Translations under genes and position numbers: made by a program
From: Ancylobacter novellus DSM 506
GTDB taxonomy: Bacteria > Pseudomonadota > Alphaproteobacteria > Rhizobiales > Xanthobacteraceae
Length of the DNA stretch: 64,000 nt
Assembly: GCF_000092925.1 (NCBI RefSeq)
Contig: NC_014217.1
Location: forward strand, 1,364,001 to 1,428,000
Direction of reading: 5' to 3'
The notes under the pieces: generated by a model
The model's database searches: none
What the model saw: the letters and a program-made list of their open reading frames with translations, nothing else
What the model was told of the DNA's origin: nothing
Shown: in pieces, positions 48,982 through 60,464 of the stretch
Position numbering within the stretch: position 1 is the first letter of the stretch
How the letters are laid out: the number at the start of each line of letters is the position of its first letter

Positions 48982-49482
48982 ATGAGCCGCGCATTCGTGA
49001 AGGAAGACAGCGGCGCCGACAGCCTGCCGGAACGGCCGGTCAGCCCGCATCGCAACCTTGTGACCCGCAGGGGCCTGGCGCTGATCGAGGCCGAGCTGGC
49101 GCGCCATCGCGCCGCGCTCGCCGCCGCCGGCGCGAAGGGCGACCGCGACGGCGCGGCGCAGGCTTCGCGCGAGCTGCGCTACTGGTCTTCGCGCCGCGCC
49201 AATGCCGAGCCGGTCGACCCGCCGGCGGAAGGCGAGGCGATTACCTTCGGCATGCAGGTGACGCTGGAGGCCGAGGACGGCGCGCAGCGCCGCTTCCGCA
49301 TCGTCGGCGAGGACGAGGCGGAGCCGCGCGAGGGGCGCATCGCCTGGATCTCGCCGGTCGCCCGCGCGCTGATGGGCAAGTGGATCGGCGACGAGGTCAG
49401 CCTGCCGGTCGGCACGATGGAGATCGTCGCGGTCGATCCGGCGCCGGAAGCCACGGCACCCGAAGCTATGGGGCCATCGTGA
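48982..49482 (+). CDS. GreA/GreB-family transcription elongation factor
   Basis: About 166 residues. N-terminal coiled-coil region (RRGLALIEAELARHRAAL, then AAQASRELRYWSSRR) and a C-terminal Gre FKBP-like domain (ITFGMQVTLEAEDGAQRRFRIVGEDEAEPREGRI, ISPVARALMGKWIGDEVSLP). It is longer than Rnk and close to GreB-like paralogues. The tip acidic pair needed for cleavage was not clearly identified. ATG at 48982. Coupled to the LysE gene by a 4-bp GTGA overlap. Confidence 0.85.
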   Translation: MSRAFVKEDSGADSLPERPVSPHRNLVTRRGLALIEAELARHRAALAAAGAKGDRDGAAQASRELRYWSSRRANAEPVDPPAEGEAITFGMQVTLEAEDGAQRRFRIVGEDEAEPREGRIAWISPVARALMGKWIGDEVSLPVGTMEIVAVDPAPEATAPEAMGPS

Positions 49483-50108
49483 TCATTCCCGTCGAGACGC
49501 TCATGGTCTTCGCGCCGGCCGCGCTGGCGCTGAACCTCACCCCCGGCAACGACATGCTGTTCTGCCTCGGGCAAGGCATGAAGTCGGGCCCGCGCGCAGG
49601 CATCGCCGCAAGCTTCGGCATCGCCGCCGGGGTGTTCCTGCACACGCTCGCCGCCGCGGTCGGGCTGGCGGCGCTGCTCGCCACCCATCCCGGCGCCTTC
49701 GCCGTGCTGCGCTGGGCGGGCGCCGCCTATCTCGTCTATCTCGCCATCCAGGCGATCCGCGGTGCCGGCGCCCTCCACGCCGCGCCCGCGGCACGCCGGG
49801 CCTCGGCCCTGAAGGCGTGGCGCGAGGCGGTGCTGGTGAGCCTGCTCAACCCGAAGGTCGCCATCTTCGTGCTGGCCTTCCTGCCGCAATTCGTCGATCC
49901 CACGCGCGGCGACAGCTTCACCCAGTTCATGCTGCTCGGCCTGGTGCTGAATGTCGGCGGCACCATCGTGAATTGCCTCGTGGGTGGTTTCGCCGGCTCC
50001 ATCAGCCGTGGGTTGACGCAGCGGCCGAGCCTCTCCGCATGGCTGCAAAGATTTACCGGCGCATTGCTCCTGGGCCTTGCGGCGCGTATTGCCTTCGACC
50101 GTCATTGA
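49479..50108 (+). CDS. LysE/RhtB family exporter
   Basis: 209 residues, about six membrane helices: VFAPAALALNLTPGNDMLFCL, GIAASFGIAAGVFLHTLAAAVG, FAVLRWAGAAYLVYLAIQAI, VSLLNPKVAIFVLAFLPQFV, and two more. TPGND and LNPK are family marks. Exports amino acids or related compounds; substrate unknown. Starts with GTG overlapping the Gre stop. Confidence 0.9.
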   Translation: MIIPVETLMVFAPAALALNLTPGNDMLFCLGQGMKSGPRAGIAASFGIAAGVFLHTLAAAVGLAALLATHPGAFAVLRWAGAAYLVYLAIQAIRGAGALHAAPAARRASALKAWREAVLVSLLNPKVAIFVLAFLPQFVDPTRGDSFTQFMLLGLVLNVGGTIVNCLVGGFAGSISRGLTQRPSLSAWLQRFTGALLLGLAARIAFDRH

Positions 50109-50180
50109 CGCTCTATTCAGGAGCTTTTCTTGAGGCCCCATTTGATCGACGGGGGCCGAGCCAAGGTAACCGTGCAGAAA

Positions 50181-51956
50181 ATGGGCCGACTGAAGACCGA
50201 GGACATCGAACTCGTCGGGCAATCCGGGCTGTTCGACGAGGCCTGGTACCTTGAGCAGCATCCCGAGTTCATCGGACCCTATGCCCAGCCTCTGCGTCAC
50301 TATCTCGAGATCGGCTGGCGACGGGGCGATGCACCGTCCCCTTATTTCGATGCGGCGCACTACCTCTCCGCGAACCCCGACGTCGCCGCGGCCGGGGTGA
50401 ACCCGCTGCTGCACTATGTCCGCTTCGGCCGCAACGAAGGGCGGGCGATGCGGGCCATGCCGCAGACCGACGCGGCCGACGACATCGCCTTCTCGGTCAT
50501 CCTCGCCACCTACAACCGGGCCGGCATCATCGAGGATTCGATCCGCTCGATCCTCGCCCAGACGCACCGCAATTTCGAGCTGATCATCGTCGATGACGGC
50601 TCGGCGGACGGCACCGAGGCGCTGGTGCGCGAGCGCTTCGCCGCCGAGTTCGCGGATGGGCGCATCACCTATATCCGCTTCTCGCGCAATCTCGGCGTGT
50701 CGGCGGCGCGCAATGCCGGGCTGCTGGCGGCGCGCAACCCGTGGATCGCCTATGTCGATTCCGACAATGTGGTCGACCCGCGCTTCCTCGACGCCTTCGC
50801 CCGCCGCATCGTGATGAACGAGGGCGTGCGCACCCTTTACGCCCGCTTCTTCCAGGAGAGCGTGCCGCGCGTGGTCGGCCGAGCCTTCGATCTCGAGGCG
50901 CTCAGGCGCGACAACTACATCGACCTCGGTGTGTTCGTGCACCACGCGGCCTGCTTCCAGGAGCTCGGCGGCTTCGACATCAGCCTGCGCCGGCTGGTCG
51001 ACTGGGACCTGATCCTGAAATATCTCCACCGCTACCCGCCGGTCTTCGTCGGCGAGGTGCTGATGACCTACCGTGACCGCGACGGGAAGAAGCTCGGGCG
51101 CATCACCGACCGCGAGGCGGTGACGCTGCCCATGGCGCGCATCCTGCGGCGCTACGATGTCTGCCCGACCGTGACCAGCGTCATCGTCTGCTACAACCAG
51201 GCGGAGTACATCGCCGAGGCGATCGAGAGCGTGCTGGCCCAGCGCGGCGACTTCTACCAGGACATCGTCGTCGCCGACGACGGCTCGACCGACGGCACGG
51301 CGGAGATCGTCCAGCGCTACTGCGAGAAGAACCGCTGGCGCATGCGCTCCATCGGCGACGGCATCAACCGCGGCATCTCCGGCAATTTCCGCCGGAGCTT
51401 CGCCACCGCCGCCGGCGCCTATCTCGCCATTCTCGAAGGCGACGACTACTGGAGCGACCGCGACAAGATCGCCAAGCAGGTGGCGTTCCTCGAAGCCAAT
51501 CCCGACTGCTCGATGGTGTTCTCCAAGATCGAGGTGGAGGCGGCCGGCAGCCGGCGCCGCACCACGCTGGAACGCCAGGACCGCATCCGCAAGAACAAGC
51601 TGGATGCCGCGGATTTCCTCGCCGATCCCAGCCTCAACCTCATCGCCAACCTGTCGAGCTGCATGTTCCGCAGCGACCTGATGAAGGAACTGCCCGGCAT
51701 CCTCTATCGCCACCGGCTGAGCGAGATGGGCCTCGCCTTCCACCTCGACCGCTTCGGCGCCATTGGCTACCTGAACCGGCCGATGAGCGTCTACCGCATG
51801 CACGCGCAGGGCACCTGGAGCGGCGCCTCGGCGGAGATGAAGCTGAGCAGCGGCCGCCAGGTCCGCGAGGTCGCCAAGCTCGTGGCGCGCGACCGCTACA
51901 AGGGCGCGATCCAGGACATCCTCGACCGGCATTATACGCAGGCACCGACGGCGTGA
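50181..51956 (+). CDS. Tandem GT2 glycosyltransferase with N-terminal FDxxWYL repeats
   Basis: About 591 residues, no membrane helix. An N-terminal module of two related repeats (FDEAWYLEQHPE to HYLEIGWRRGDAPS; FDAAHYLSANPDV to HYVRFGRNEGRAM) is often found before glycosyltransferases. Next is a GT2 domain (SVILATYNRAGIIEDSIRSI, IIVDDGSADGTE, AYVDSDNVVD as DxD) and then a second (TSVIVCYNQAEYIAEAIES, VVADDGSTDGTAEIV, LAILEGDDYWSDRD). Acts in surface polysaccharide or glycan synthesis; acceptor unknown. ATG 50181, though GTG 50172 with AAGG before it is also possible. Confidence 0.88.
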   Translation: MGRLKTEDIELVGQSGLFDEAWYLEQHPEFIGPYAQPLRHYLEIGWRRGDAPSPYFDAAHYLSANPDVAAAGVNPLLHYVRFGRNEGRAMRAMPQTDAADDIAFSVILATYNRAGIIEDSIRSILAQTHRNFELIIVDDGSADGTEALVRERFAAEFADGRITYIRFSRNLGVSAARNAGLLAARNPWIAYVDSDNVVDPRFLDAFARRIVMNEGVRTLYARFFQESVPRVVGRAFDLEALRRDNYIDLGVFVHHAACFQELGGFDISLRRLVDWDLILKYLHRYPPVFVGEVLMTYRDRDGKKLGRITDREAVTLPMARILRRYDVCPTVTSVIVCYNQAEYIAEAIESVLAQRGDFYQDIVVADDGSTDGTAEIVQRYCEKNRWRMRSIGDGINRGISGNFRRSFATAAGAYLAILEGDDYWSDRDKIAKQVAFLEANPDCSMVFSKIEVEAAGSRRRTTLERQDRIRKNKLDAADFLADPSLNLIANLSSCMFRSDLMKELPGILYRHRLSEMGLAFHLDRFGAIGYLNRPMSVYRMHAQGTWSGASAEMKLSSGRQVREVAKLVARDRYKGAIQDILDRHYTQAPTA

Positions 51957-51966
51957 GGGCGTAAGC

Positions 51967-52004
51967 CGTCATCCCCGCCGAAGGCGAAGCCGTAGAGCCG
52001 GGAT
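51967..52004. repeat. Partial family B repeat
   Basis: CGTCATCCCCGCCGAAGGCG and GTAGAGCCGGGAT, a shortened relative of the copy at 34083, directly followed by a family A copy. Confidence 0.6.
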
Positions 52005-52011
52005 AGTGCAC

Positions 52012-52120
52012 CCTCATCCTGAGGTGCGAGCGCAGCGAGCCTCGAAGGATGGTCGTCACAGCGCGCCCGGACGAGCATCCTTCGAGGCCCGGCCGTTGGC
52101 CGGGCACCTCAGGATGAGGT
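52012..52120. repeat. Dispersed inverted repeat, family A copy 5
   Basis: CCTCATCCTGAGGTGCGAG, GAGCCTCGAAGGATGG, CATCCTTCGAGGCCCGGCCG and GCACCTCAGGATGAGG: a full copy between the convergent glycosyltransferase and parE genes. Confidence 0.92.
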
Positions 52121-52141
52121 GGGGCCAGCGGAAACCAGCCC

Positions 52142-54184
<2,043 letters not shown>

Positions 54185-54317
54185 GGGCGGGATTTCGGCT
54201 CGGATCTCTCGGGCGATGATTCGGTGTGCACCAGCACTATGGCAGGCGCAAGCCCAAACCGGAACGCTCCGTGAACATATCGGGGCGGCTCGGGCGAGGC
54301 GCGCTCGCCAACGCGCC

Positions 54318-54423
54318 GTCATCCTGAGGTGCCCGGCGTCTCGCCGGGCCTCGAAGGATGCTCGTCCGGGCGCGCTGTAGCAACCATCCTTCGAGGCTCG
54401 CTGCGCTCGCACCTCAGGATGAC
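54318..54423. repeat. Dispersed inverted repeat, family A copy 6
   Basis: GTCATCCTGAGGTGCCCGG, GGGCCTCGAAGGATG, CATCCTTCGAGGCTCGCTGC and GCACCTCAGGATGAC. It lies between the small 94-residue gene and parE on the minus strand, so it may be transcribed with them. Confidence 0.9.
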
Positions 54424-54462
54424 GGCGTATCGTGAGCAAGGCGTGCAGGCGCTCGCCAATCC

Positions 54463-54747
54463 TCAGCGCTTGCGCAGCCGCTTCCGGTTCGCCCGCACCT
54501 TCCGGCGGTAGAGGGCGACGATCTGCGGCGCCGCCCGGTCGAGCTTGCCGGAAGCGGCGGCGGAGGCGAGATGGGCGTTGGCCTCGCCGAGCGCCAGGGT
54601 CTTCTCCGTCACCATCCGCACCGCCTCGATTCCGGCGGCGAGGTCGCCGCGCGCCAGCTTCGTCATCCGCTCGGCCACCACCTCTTGCGCGTCGAGGCCG
54701 AGGCGGGCGAGGTCGAGGGACAGCGGGAAGAGGTCGAAGGGATACAT
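54463..54747 (-). CDS. Small helical protein of unknown function
   Basis: 94 residues. Starts MYPFDLFPLSLDLARLGLDAQ and continues as amphipathic helices (EVVAERMTKLARGDLAAGIEAVRMVTEKTLALGE), ending in a basic tail (YRRKVRANRKRLRKR). The pattern resembles phasin-like or helical accessory proteins, but no family could be named. The ATG at 54747 is chosen since the upstream frame, up to 55008, overlaps argC's start and lacks protein character. Upstream of parE on the same strand. Confidence 0.65.
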   Translation of the reverse strand: MYPFDLFPLSLDLARLGLDAQEVVAERMTKLARGDLAAGIEAVRMVTEKTLALGEANAHLASAAASGKLDRAAPQIVALYRRKVRANRKRLRKR

Positions 54748-54979
54748 GACGCGATACTCCACAAGGCGGCCGGGCAGGGTAGGGCACCGCGCGGCAGGCG
54801 GGGAGGTAAGTCCCATCGCGTGCGACAGTTCCTGCGAAACCCGCGCATCCGCCATGCGATGCGCGCGCGCATCGCGTCTTCCGCCGGACATGCAGAAGGT
54901 GTAATGGCGCTCCTCCATGCGCGAGGGCTCCGCAGCGAGAGCCTTGCGGTTTGCCGGGAACATTGCAGGGATTGCCGCC

Positions 54980-56035
54980 ATGAGCGACAGCAAGGCACGG
55001 ATCGCCATCCTCGGGGCCTCGGGCTACACCGGCTCGGAGCTCGTCCGCCTGCTGCTGCGCCATCCGCGCGTCGAGATCGTCGCGCTGACCGCCGACCGCA
55101 AGGCGGGCCAGCCCATGGCGAGCGTGTTCCCGCAATTCGCGCCGTTCAAGCTGCCCGACCTGATCACCATCGAGCAAGTCGAGTGGAGCGGGGTCGACCT
55201 CGTCTTCTGCGCGCTGCCGCACGGTACGACGCAGCTCGTCATCAAGCAGGTGTTCGAGAGCGCGCCGCATGTGAAGGTGGTCGACCTCTCGGCCGATTTC
55301 CGGCTGCGCGACGCCGGCGCCTATGAGCAGTGGTATGGCCACCCGCACCAGGCGCTGGAGCTGCAGCAGGAGGCCGTCTACGGCATCGTCGAGCTCTACC
55401 GCGACGAGATCAAAAAGGCTCGGCTGGTCGCCAATCCCGGCTGCTACACCACGACGGCGATCCTGCCCGTGGTGCCGCTGATCGAGGCCGGCGCCATCGA
55501 TCCCGAGCACATCGTCGTCGACGCCAAGAGCGGCGTCACCGGCGCGGGCCGCTCGGCCAAGGAGAACCTGCTCTACACCGAGGTGACGGACGGGATGCAC
55601 GCTTACGGGGTGGGCAGCCACCGCCACATGGCCGAGCTCGACCAGGAGTTCACCAAGGCGGCCGGGCGCACTATCGTCCCGAGCTTCACCCCGCACCTCA
55701 TCCCGATGAGCCGCGGCATCTACGCCACGATCTATTTGAAGACCGGCGCCGGCGTCGGCGCGGAAGGCGTGCATCGCGTGCTGGCCGATTTCTACCGCGG
55801 CGAGCCCTTCGTGCATGTGCTCCCGCTTGGCCAGGTGCCGCAGACGCGCTTCGTGAAGGGCTCCAACATGGCCTTCATCGGCGTGATCAAGGACCGCGCG
55901 CCGGACCGGGTGATCGTCATCGCGACCACCGACAATCTGGTGAAGGGCGCCTCCGGCCAGGCGGTGCAGAACATGAACCTCGTGCTCGGCTATCCCGAGA
56001 CGCTGGGTCTGGAGCAGATCGCGCTGTTCCCGTAA
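54980..56035 (+). CDS. argC: N-acetyl-gamma-glutamyl-phosphate reductase
   Basis: Third step of arginine synthesis, NADPH-dependent. About 351 residues, the long class. NADP site AILGASGYTGSELVRLLLRHP, LPHGTTQLV, SADFRLRD, catalytic Cys in VANPGCYTTTAILP, SGVTGAGRSAKENLLY, and GSHRHMAELDQEF with the active His. ATG at 54980 with AGGG upstream. Single gene here. Confidence 0.97.
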   Translation: MSDSKARIAILGASGYTGSELVRLLLRHPRVEIVALTADRKAGQPMASVFPQFAPFKLPDLITIEQVEWSGVDLVFCALPHGTTQLVIKQVFESAPHVKVVDLSADFRLRDAGAYEQWYGHPHQALELQQEAVYGIVELYRDEIKKARLVANPGCYTTTAILPVVPLIEAGAIDPEHIVVDAKSGVTGAGRSAKENLLYTEVTDGMHAYGVGSHRHMAELDQEFTKAAGRTIVPSFTPHLIPMSRGIYATIYLKTGAGVGAEGVHRVLADFYRGEPFVHVLPLGQVPQTRFVKGSNMAFIGVIKDRAPDRVIVIATTDNLVKGASGQAVQNMNLVLGYPETLGLEQIALFP

Positions 56036-56126
56036 GGGCAGACATCGGTCTTTCGCAGCATCCCCGACAGCGATATGGTCGACAGTATATCAGTCGGCCG
56101 ATCAAGGTTGCTTTAGGGGAAATGCC

Positions 56127-56837
56127 ATGCCGAATGCCATCCTTGCCTCGCGTCGCGGCGTGTTCGCCGCGCTTGCCTGCGGTTGCGCCGCCGCTGCCGG
56201 TCTTGGCCGCGGCTCGGCTTTCGCCGCCTCGCCGGCGGCGTCGACCTCGGTCTCGGCGGACGAGGCGCTGAGCCGGCTGAAGAGCGGCAATGCCGCCTTC
56301 GTCGGCGGCGAAAGCTGCACGCCGGCCGGCGGCCATGGCCATATCGCGCCGCTTGCCGCAGGGCAGGCGCCGTTCGCCGTGGTGGTGGGGTGCTCGGATT
56401 CCCGCACGCCGCCCGAGCACCTGTTCGATGGTAAGCTCGGCGAGCTGTTCATCGTGCGCGTCGCCGGCAACACGGTCGACCACACCGCGCTCGGCTCGAT
56501 CGAGTACGGCGTGGCGGTGCTCGGCGCGCCGCTGGTGCTGGTGCTCGGCCATAGCGGCTGCGGCGCGGTCGAGGCGGCGACGAAGGTCGTCACCAAGGGC
56601 GCCACCTATCCCGGATCCATCGGGCAGATGGTGGAACCGATCGTACCGGCGGTGCGCAAGGCGCAGGGCATGAAGGGCGACCTCATGGCCAATGCGGTGC
56701 GCACCAATGTCGAGCTGGTGCTCGAGCAGATCGCCGCTGCCAGCCCACTGGTGGCGCAGGCCCGCGATGCGGGCAAGGTGCGGTTGGCCGGCGCGGTCTA
56801 CGACCTCGCCAGCGGCAAGGTGGCCTTCCTCGACTGA
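56127..56837 (+). CDS. Exported beta-class carbonic anhydrase
   Basis: 236 residues. The N-terminus has a twin-Arg signal (ASRRGVFAALACGCAAAAGLGRGSAFA), so the enzyme probably goes to the periplasm by Tat. Beta-CA ligands: C89 in VVVGCSDSRTPPE, with D91 and R93 as the catalytic dyad, and H142 and C145 in LGHSGCGAV. Interconverts CO2 and bicarbonate. Full length and apparently active. ATG 56127. Confidence 0.92.
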   Translation: MPNAILASRRGVFAALACGCAAAAGLGRGSAFAASPAASTSVSADEALSRLKSGNAAFVGGESCTPAGGHGHIAPLAAGQAPFAVVVGCSDSRTPPEHLFDGKLGELFIVRVAGNTVDHTALGSIEYGVAVLGAPLVLVLGHSGCGAVEAATKVVTKGATYPGSIGQMVEPIVPAVRKAQGMKGDLMANAVRTNVELVLEQIAAASPLVAQARDAGKVRLAGAVYDLASGKVAFLD

Positions 56838-56859
56838 CCGACGAACGCCCGGCGCCGCC

Positions 56860-57213
56860 TCACAGCGGCGGCATGGCCTTGATATAGGCGGTGATCTGCT
56901 GCTTCAGCGCGGCGATGCGGGCCTGGTAGAGCGCGGTGAGGCAGGTCGCATTGGCGCCGCAGGCCGCGCGCGAGGTCAGGAAGGCGCGCGCCTCGTCATG
57001 CCGGTTGCCGTTCGCGCCCATCAGCATTGGCAGGCGGCCATAGGCGAACCACAGCCCGCCCATCTCGCTGTCGAGCGCGGAGAGCGCCGGGTCGGCGCAG
57101 ACCGCCCGCTCGTCCGCCGCCTGCGCCTTGCCGCAGTCGAAGCTCGCGGCATGGGCCGGCGCGGAAAGGCCGATGCCGGCCAGCGCGGCGGCAAGCAGCG
57201 CCGTCCGCTTCAC
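56860..57213 (-). CDS. Secreted LprI-like (DUF1311) small protein
   Basis: 117 residues. Signal peptide ([20 protein letters not shown]) followed by [28 protein letters not shown], the usual head of LprI/DUF1311 lysozyme-inhibitor-like domains, with two more Cys at the end ([16 protein letters not shown]). Disulfide-stabilised periplasmic protein. GTG at 57213 overlaps the phaC stop by 4 bp (GTGA), so it is translated with phaC. Function of the pair unknown. The longer ORF to 57342 runs inside phaC and is a shadow. Confidence 0.82.
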   Translation of the reverse strand: MKRTALLAAALAGIGLSAPAHAASFDCGKAQAADERAVCADPALSALDSEMGGLWFAYGRLPMLMGANGNRHDEARAFLTSRAACGANATCLTALYQARIAALKQQITAYIKAMPPL

Positions 57214-59729
57214 GACTTCACCTTCACATAGCTGCCCGGCGCGTCCTCCAGCGCCGGATAGGCCCCCTCGCCGGGAATGCGGGTGTCGGCGGGCACGCGG
57301 CGGCCGTCCAGTTCCTCGATCCATGAGAACCAGTCCGGCCACCAGGAGCCGGGATGCATCTCAGCCCGCGCGATCCAGTCCTCCAGCTTCCCCGTGGGGG
57401 CGTCGCCGGTCCAGTACTGGTACTTGCCGCGCTCGGGCGGGTTGATGACGCCGGCGATATGGCCGGAGCCGGCGAGCACGAAGCGTCCGGGATTGCCGAA
57501 CAGCTGCACGCCGAGGAAGACGGACGGCGCCGGGGCGATGTGGTCCTCGCGCGTCGCCACGCTGTAGACCGGCAGGTCGATGGTCTTGAGGTCCAGGAGC
57601 TTGCCGGCGAGCATCAGCACGCCCTTGGCCAGCCGGTTGTCGAGGTAGCAATTGCGCAGATAGAAGGAGTGGTTGGCCGCCGGCAGCCGCGTCGAATCCG
57701 AGTTCCAGTAGAGGATGTCGAACGGGAAGGGCGCCTGGCCCTTCAGGTAGTTGTTGACGACATAGGGCCAGATCAGGTCGTTGGAGCGCAGCATGTTGAA
57801 GGCGTTCGCCATATGGCGGCCCTGCATCACGCCCGCCTCCAGCATCTTGCGCTCGAGATTGGCGACCTGCTCCTCGTCGATGAACACTTTCAGGTCGCCG
57901 GCATAGGTGAAGTCGACCTGGGTGGTGAGGAAGCTGGCCGAGCGCACGCCGGCCTTCTTGCCGGAGGCCGCGAGCCACGCCAGCGTCATCGCCAGCATGG
58001 TGCCGCCGACGCAATAGCCGACCGCGTGTACTTCCTTGGCGCCGCTCGCCTTCTTGGCGACCTCGAAGGCCTTGAGCACGCCGTCGCGCATATAGGCGTC
58101 GAAGCCCTTGGTGGCGAGCTCGGGGCCGGGATTGACCCAGGAGACCACGAACACCGTCAGCCCCTGCTTTACCGCCCAGCGGATGAAGGACTTTTCCGGG
58201 CTGAGGTCGAGCACGTAGAACTTGTTGATCCAGGGCGGGACGATCACCACCGGCGTCGCCAGCACGCTTTCCGTCTGCGGCGCGTACTGGATGAGCTGCA
58301 TCAGTTCGTTCTGGAAGACCACCTTGCCGGGCGTCGAGGCGAGGTTCTCGCCGACGCGGAACTTCGAGGCGTCGGTCTGGCGGATCTTCAAATCGCCGCC
58401 GCCGGCCTCGATGTCCTCCGCCAGCATCTTCATGCCGCGCACGAGGTTCTCGCCGTTGGAGGCGAGCGTGGTGCGCAGCAATTCCGGGTTGGTCAGCACG
58501 AAGTTGGAAGGCGAGACCGCGCTGGCGATCTGGCGGACGTAGAACTCGGCCTTGTGCTTGGTGTGGGCGTCGATCTCGGCGTCCTCGACCATCTCCTCGG
58601 CCCAGTTGGCGGTGAGGAGATAGGCCTGCTTGAGCGCGTCGAAGAACGGGTTGCTCGACCATTCCGGGTCGACGAAGCGCCCGTCGCGCGTGGTGGGCTC
58701 GGCCACCGGGCGGGCCTTCTTGCCGCTGAGCCTGCGCAGGGTCGAGGACCACAGCGAGAGATAGCCGCCGATCAGCCGCGACTGCGCGTCGACGGTGCGC
58801 TGCGGGTCGGCGAGCCAGTATTCGGCGACGTTGCCGATGGTCTTCATCACGTCGGCGATGTCCTCGGCGACGTCGTCCTTGATTCGCCCGTCCTCGCGCG
58901 GGCGCAGATAGGCGGCCATGGCCTTGCCGCCCTCTTCCATCATGCGGGCGAGGTTGCCGGCGAAGGCTTCGAGGTCGATCGGGCCGGAGCGCGGCACCTC
59001 CGGTGCGGCGACGGGGGAGGGCGCGGCCGGCGCGGCGGCAGGCGCCGGGGCGGCCGGCTTCGTCGCGACTTTCACCGGACGCTTCGCGGCGGGTCTGGCG
59101 GCAGGTTTGAGTGCAGGTTTGGGAGCGGGTTTGGCCGCAGCCTTGGCGGCGGGAGGCGCAACGGGCGCGGGGGCCGGCGTCGGCTTGGCCGTGGTGCGCC
59201 GCGCTTTCGCCGGCGGGGCAGGATTGGCGGAGACCGGCTCGGCGGCGACCGATGCCGCCTTCAACGCCAAGATTTTGGGCGCGGTCGGCTTCTCCGCCGC
59301 CGGCTTCGCTGCCGCAGGGGCAGGCGTGACCGGCTTGCGGGCCGGTACCTTTTCGATCTTATTAGTCGGCTTATCAATTTCCTTGGCCGACGATCGCGCC
59401 GCCGGGGCCGGCGCCGCCTTGGCGACGGCCTTGCGGGCAGGGGGAGGGGCCGCCGCGGCGGACTTTGTCCCGGCCGGCTTGGCCGCAGAGGGCTTGGCCG
59501 CAGCCGGCTTGGCCGGCGCCGACCTCACGGCCGTCGCTGAGGCGGCCGTCGTCTTGGCCGATGTCGCCTTGGCTTGCGTCGCCTTTGCGGCGCCGGCGCG
59601 GGAGGGCGCCACCTTGCGCGGCGCGGCCGCTTCCATCGGTTCGGATTTCGGAGGAGAGACCGGCTTCCGGCTCATGCGTCGGTTGCTCACCGCTTGTCCC
59701 CGCGGGTAGGTGCGTTCATAGGTGGCCAT
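57210..59729 (-). CDS. phaC: Class I PHA synthase with long AKP-rich N-terminal tail
   Basis: Polymerises hydroxyacyl-CoA to polyhydroxyalkanoate on the granule. 839 residues; class I enzymes are usually about 560-620. Residues 1-250 are a low-complexity Ala/Lys/Pro-rich tail (for example [18 protein letters not shown]). The catalytic part starts near residue 250 ([21 protein letters not shown]). Active site: lipase-like box VGYCVGGTM with C573, D729 in ATREDH, H757 in AGSGHIAGV. The usual C-terminus is present ([11 protein letters not shown]). Start is ATG 59729, or ATG 59675 ([10 protein letters not shown]), which still leaves about 230 tail residues. Divergent from a lipoprotein gene. Confidence 0.92.
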   Translation of the reverse strand: MATYERTYPRGQAVSNRRMSRKPVSPPKSEPMEAAAPRKVAPSRAGAAKATQAKATSAKTTAASATAVRSAPAKPAAAKPSAAKPAGTKSAAAAPPPARKAVAKAAPAPAARSSAKEIDKPTNKIEKVPARKPVTPAPAAAKPAAEKPTAPKILALKAASVAAEPVSANPAPPAKARRTTAKPTPAPAPVAPPAAKAAAKPAPKPALKPAARPAAKRPVKVATKPAAPAPAAAPAAPSPVAAPEVPRSGPIDLEAFAGNLARMMEEGGKAMAAYLRPREDGRIKDDVAEDIADVMKTIGNVAEYWLADPQRTVDAQSRLIGGYLSLWSSTLRRLSGKKARPVAEPTTRDGRFVDPEWSSNPFFDALKQAYLLTANWAEEMVEDAEIDAHTKHKAEFYVRQIASAVSPSNFVLTNPELLRTTLASNGENLVRGMKMLAEDIEAGGGDLKIRQTDASKFRVGENLASTPGKVVFQNELMQLIQYAPQTESVLATPVVIVPPWINKFYVLDLSPEKSFIRWAVKQGLTVFVVSWVNPGPELATKGFDAYMRDGVLKAFEVAKKASGAKEVHAVGYCVGGTMLAMTLAWLAASGKKAGVRSASFLTTQVDFTYAGDLKVFIDEEQVANLERKMLEAGVMQGRHMANAFNMLRSNDLIWPYVVNNYLKGQAPFPFDILYWNSDSTRLPAANHSFYLRNCYLDNRLAKGVLMLAGKLLDLKTIDLPVYSVATREDHIAPAPSVFLGVQLFGNPGRFVLAGSGHIAGVINPPERGKYQYWTGDAPTGKLEDWIARAEMHPGSWWPDWFSWIEELDGRRVPADTRIPGEGAYPALEDAPGSYVKVKS

Positions 59730-59782
59730 AATAGACGCGCCATCCGATGCTAGCGAGTGCGTATGAGGGCGGAGGCGACAGC

Positions 59783-60325
59783 GTGCCGCAATGTTCGGGA
59801 GCGGTGAATTTGGGTGACAGGCTGAAGGGTCGAGGACCGGCGGCGAGTCTCGCCGTGCTGGCCGTCGCGCTGGCGCTGGCCGGCTGCGCCGGCGCCGGTG
59901 GGCCGTCCGGCGTGATCACCGGCGAGGCGCTGGAGGCGCCCGCGGCGGGCGGCGAAGCCGTGGTGGCGACGCAGGAGACGCCGGCCGCCGAGCCCGCGGC
60001 GACCGAAGCCTCGGTGGGTCAGGCCGTTCCGCCGGCCGCGACCGCTGCCGCCGCATCCGCTCCCGCCGCATCCGCTCCAGCAACGTCGCCCGCCGCTGCC
60101 GAGACCTCCTCCCGCACCGCGCGCGACGGCTCGCGCGCCGCGCCGCCGGCGCCGCCCAGCGGCAAGCCGAAGGAGTTGCCCTATCCGAGCTTCGGCACCC
60201 CGGCGCAGATCGGCGACAAGCCGGTCATGAGCAAGGAGGACACCGCCAAGCTGCAGAAGGACCTCGAGACGCTCGCCAAGGAACGCGAGGCCAAGGCGCT
60301 GCGCGAGCTCGAAGCGGACCAGTAA
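59783..60325 (+). CDS. Lipoprotein of unknown function
   Basis: About 180 residues. Basic n-region ([10 protein letters not shown]), hydrophobic stretch and lipobox LALAGC, so the Cys is probably lipidated. Then a disordered Ala/Pro/Thr/Glu region, a short conserved-looking segment ([19 protein letters not shown]), and a C-terminal charged helix ([21 protein letters not shown]). GTG start chosen because GGAGG (59771-59775) is 7 bases before it. 53 bp from phaC (divergent). Confidence 0.75.
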   Translation: MPQCSGAVNLGDRLKGRGPAASLAVLAVALALAGCAGAGGPSGVITGEALEAPAAGGEAVVATQETPAAEPAATEASVGQAVPPAATAAAASAPAASAPATSPAAAETSSRTARDGSRAAPPAPPSGKPKELPYPSFGTPAQIGDKPVMSKEDTAKLQKDLETLAKEREAKALRELEADQ

Positions 60326-60464
60326 TGGACAGGCCCGGCCGCCCGCCGCATCATTCTTCTGCCCATTTGCGCTGACAACGATCGCTGTGCGGGCGCGCCA
60401 GAGGTGATATGAAGCGCTCGTTGCGCCGACTGCGGGACTCGCAGCGGCTAGGAGCTTGAGGACC

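Noticed and set aside
54185..55816. Upstream extension of the parE open frame to 1224 residues
   Set aside because: It crosses a dispersed repeat and lies antisense to argC; the canonical ParE N-terminus begins at 54184.
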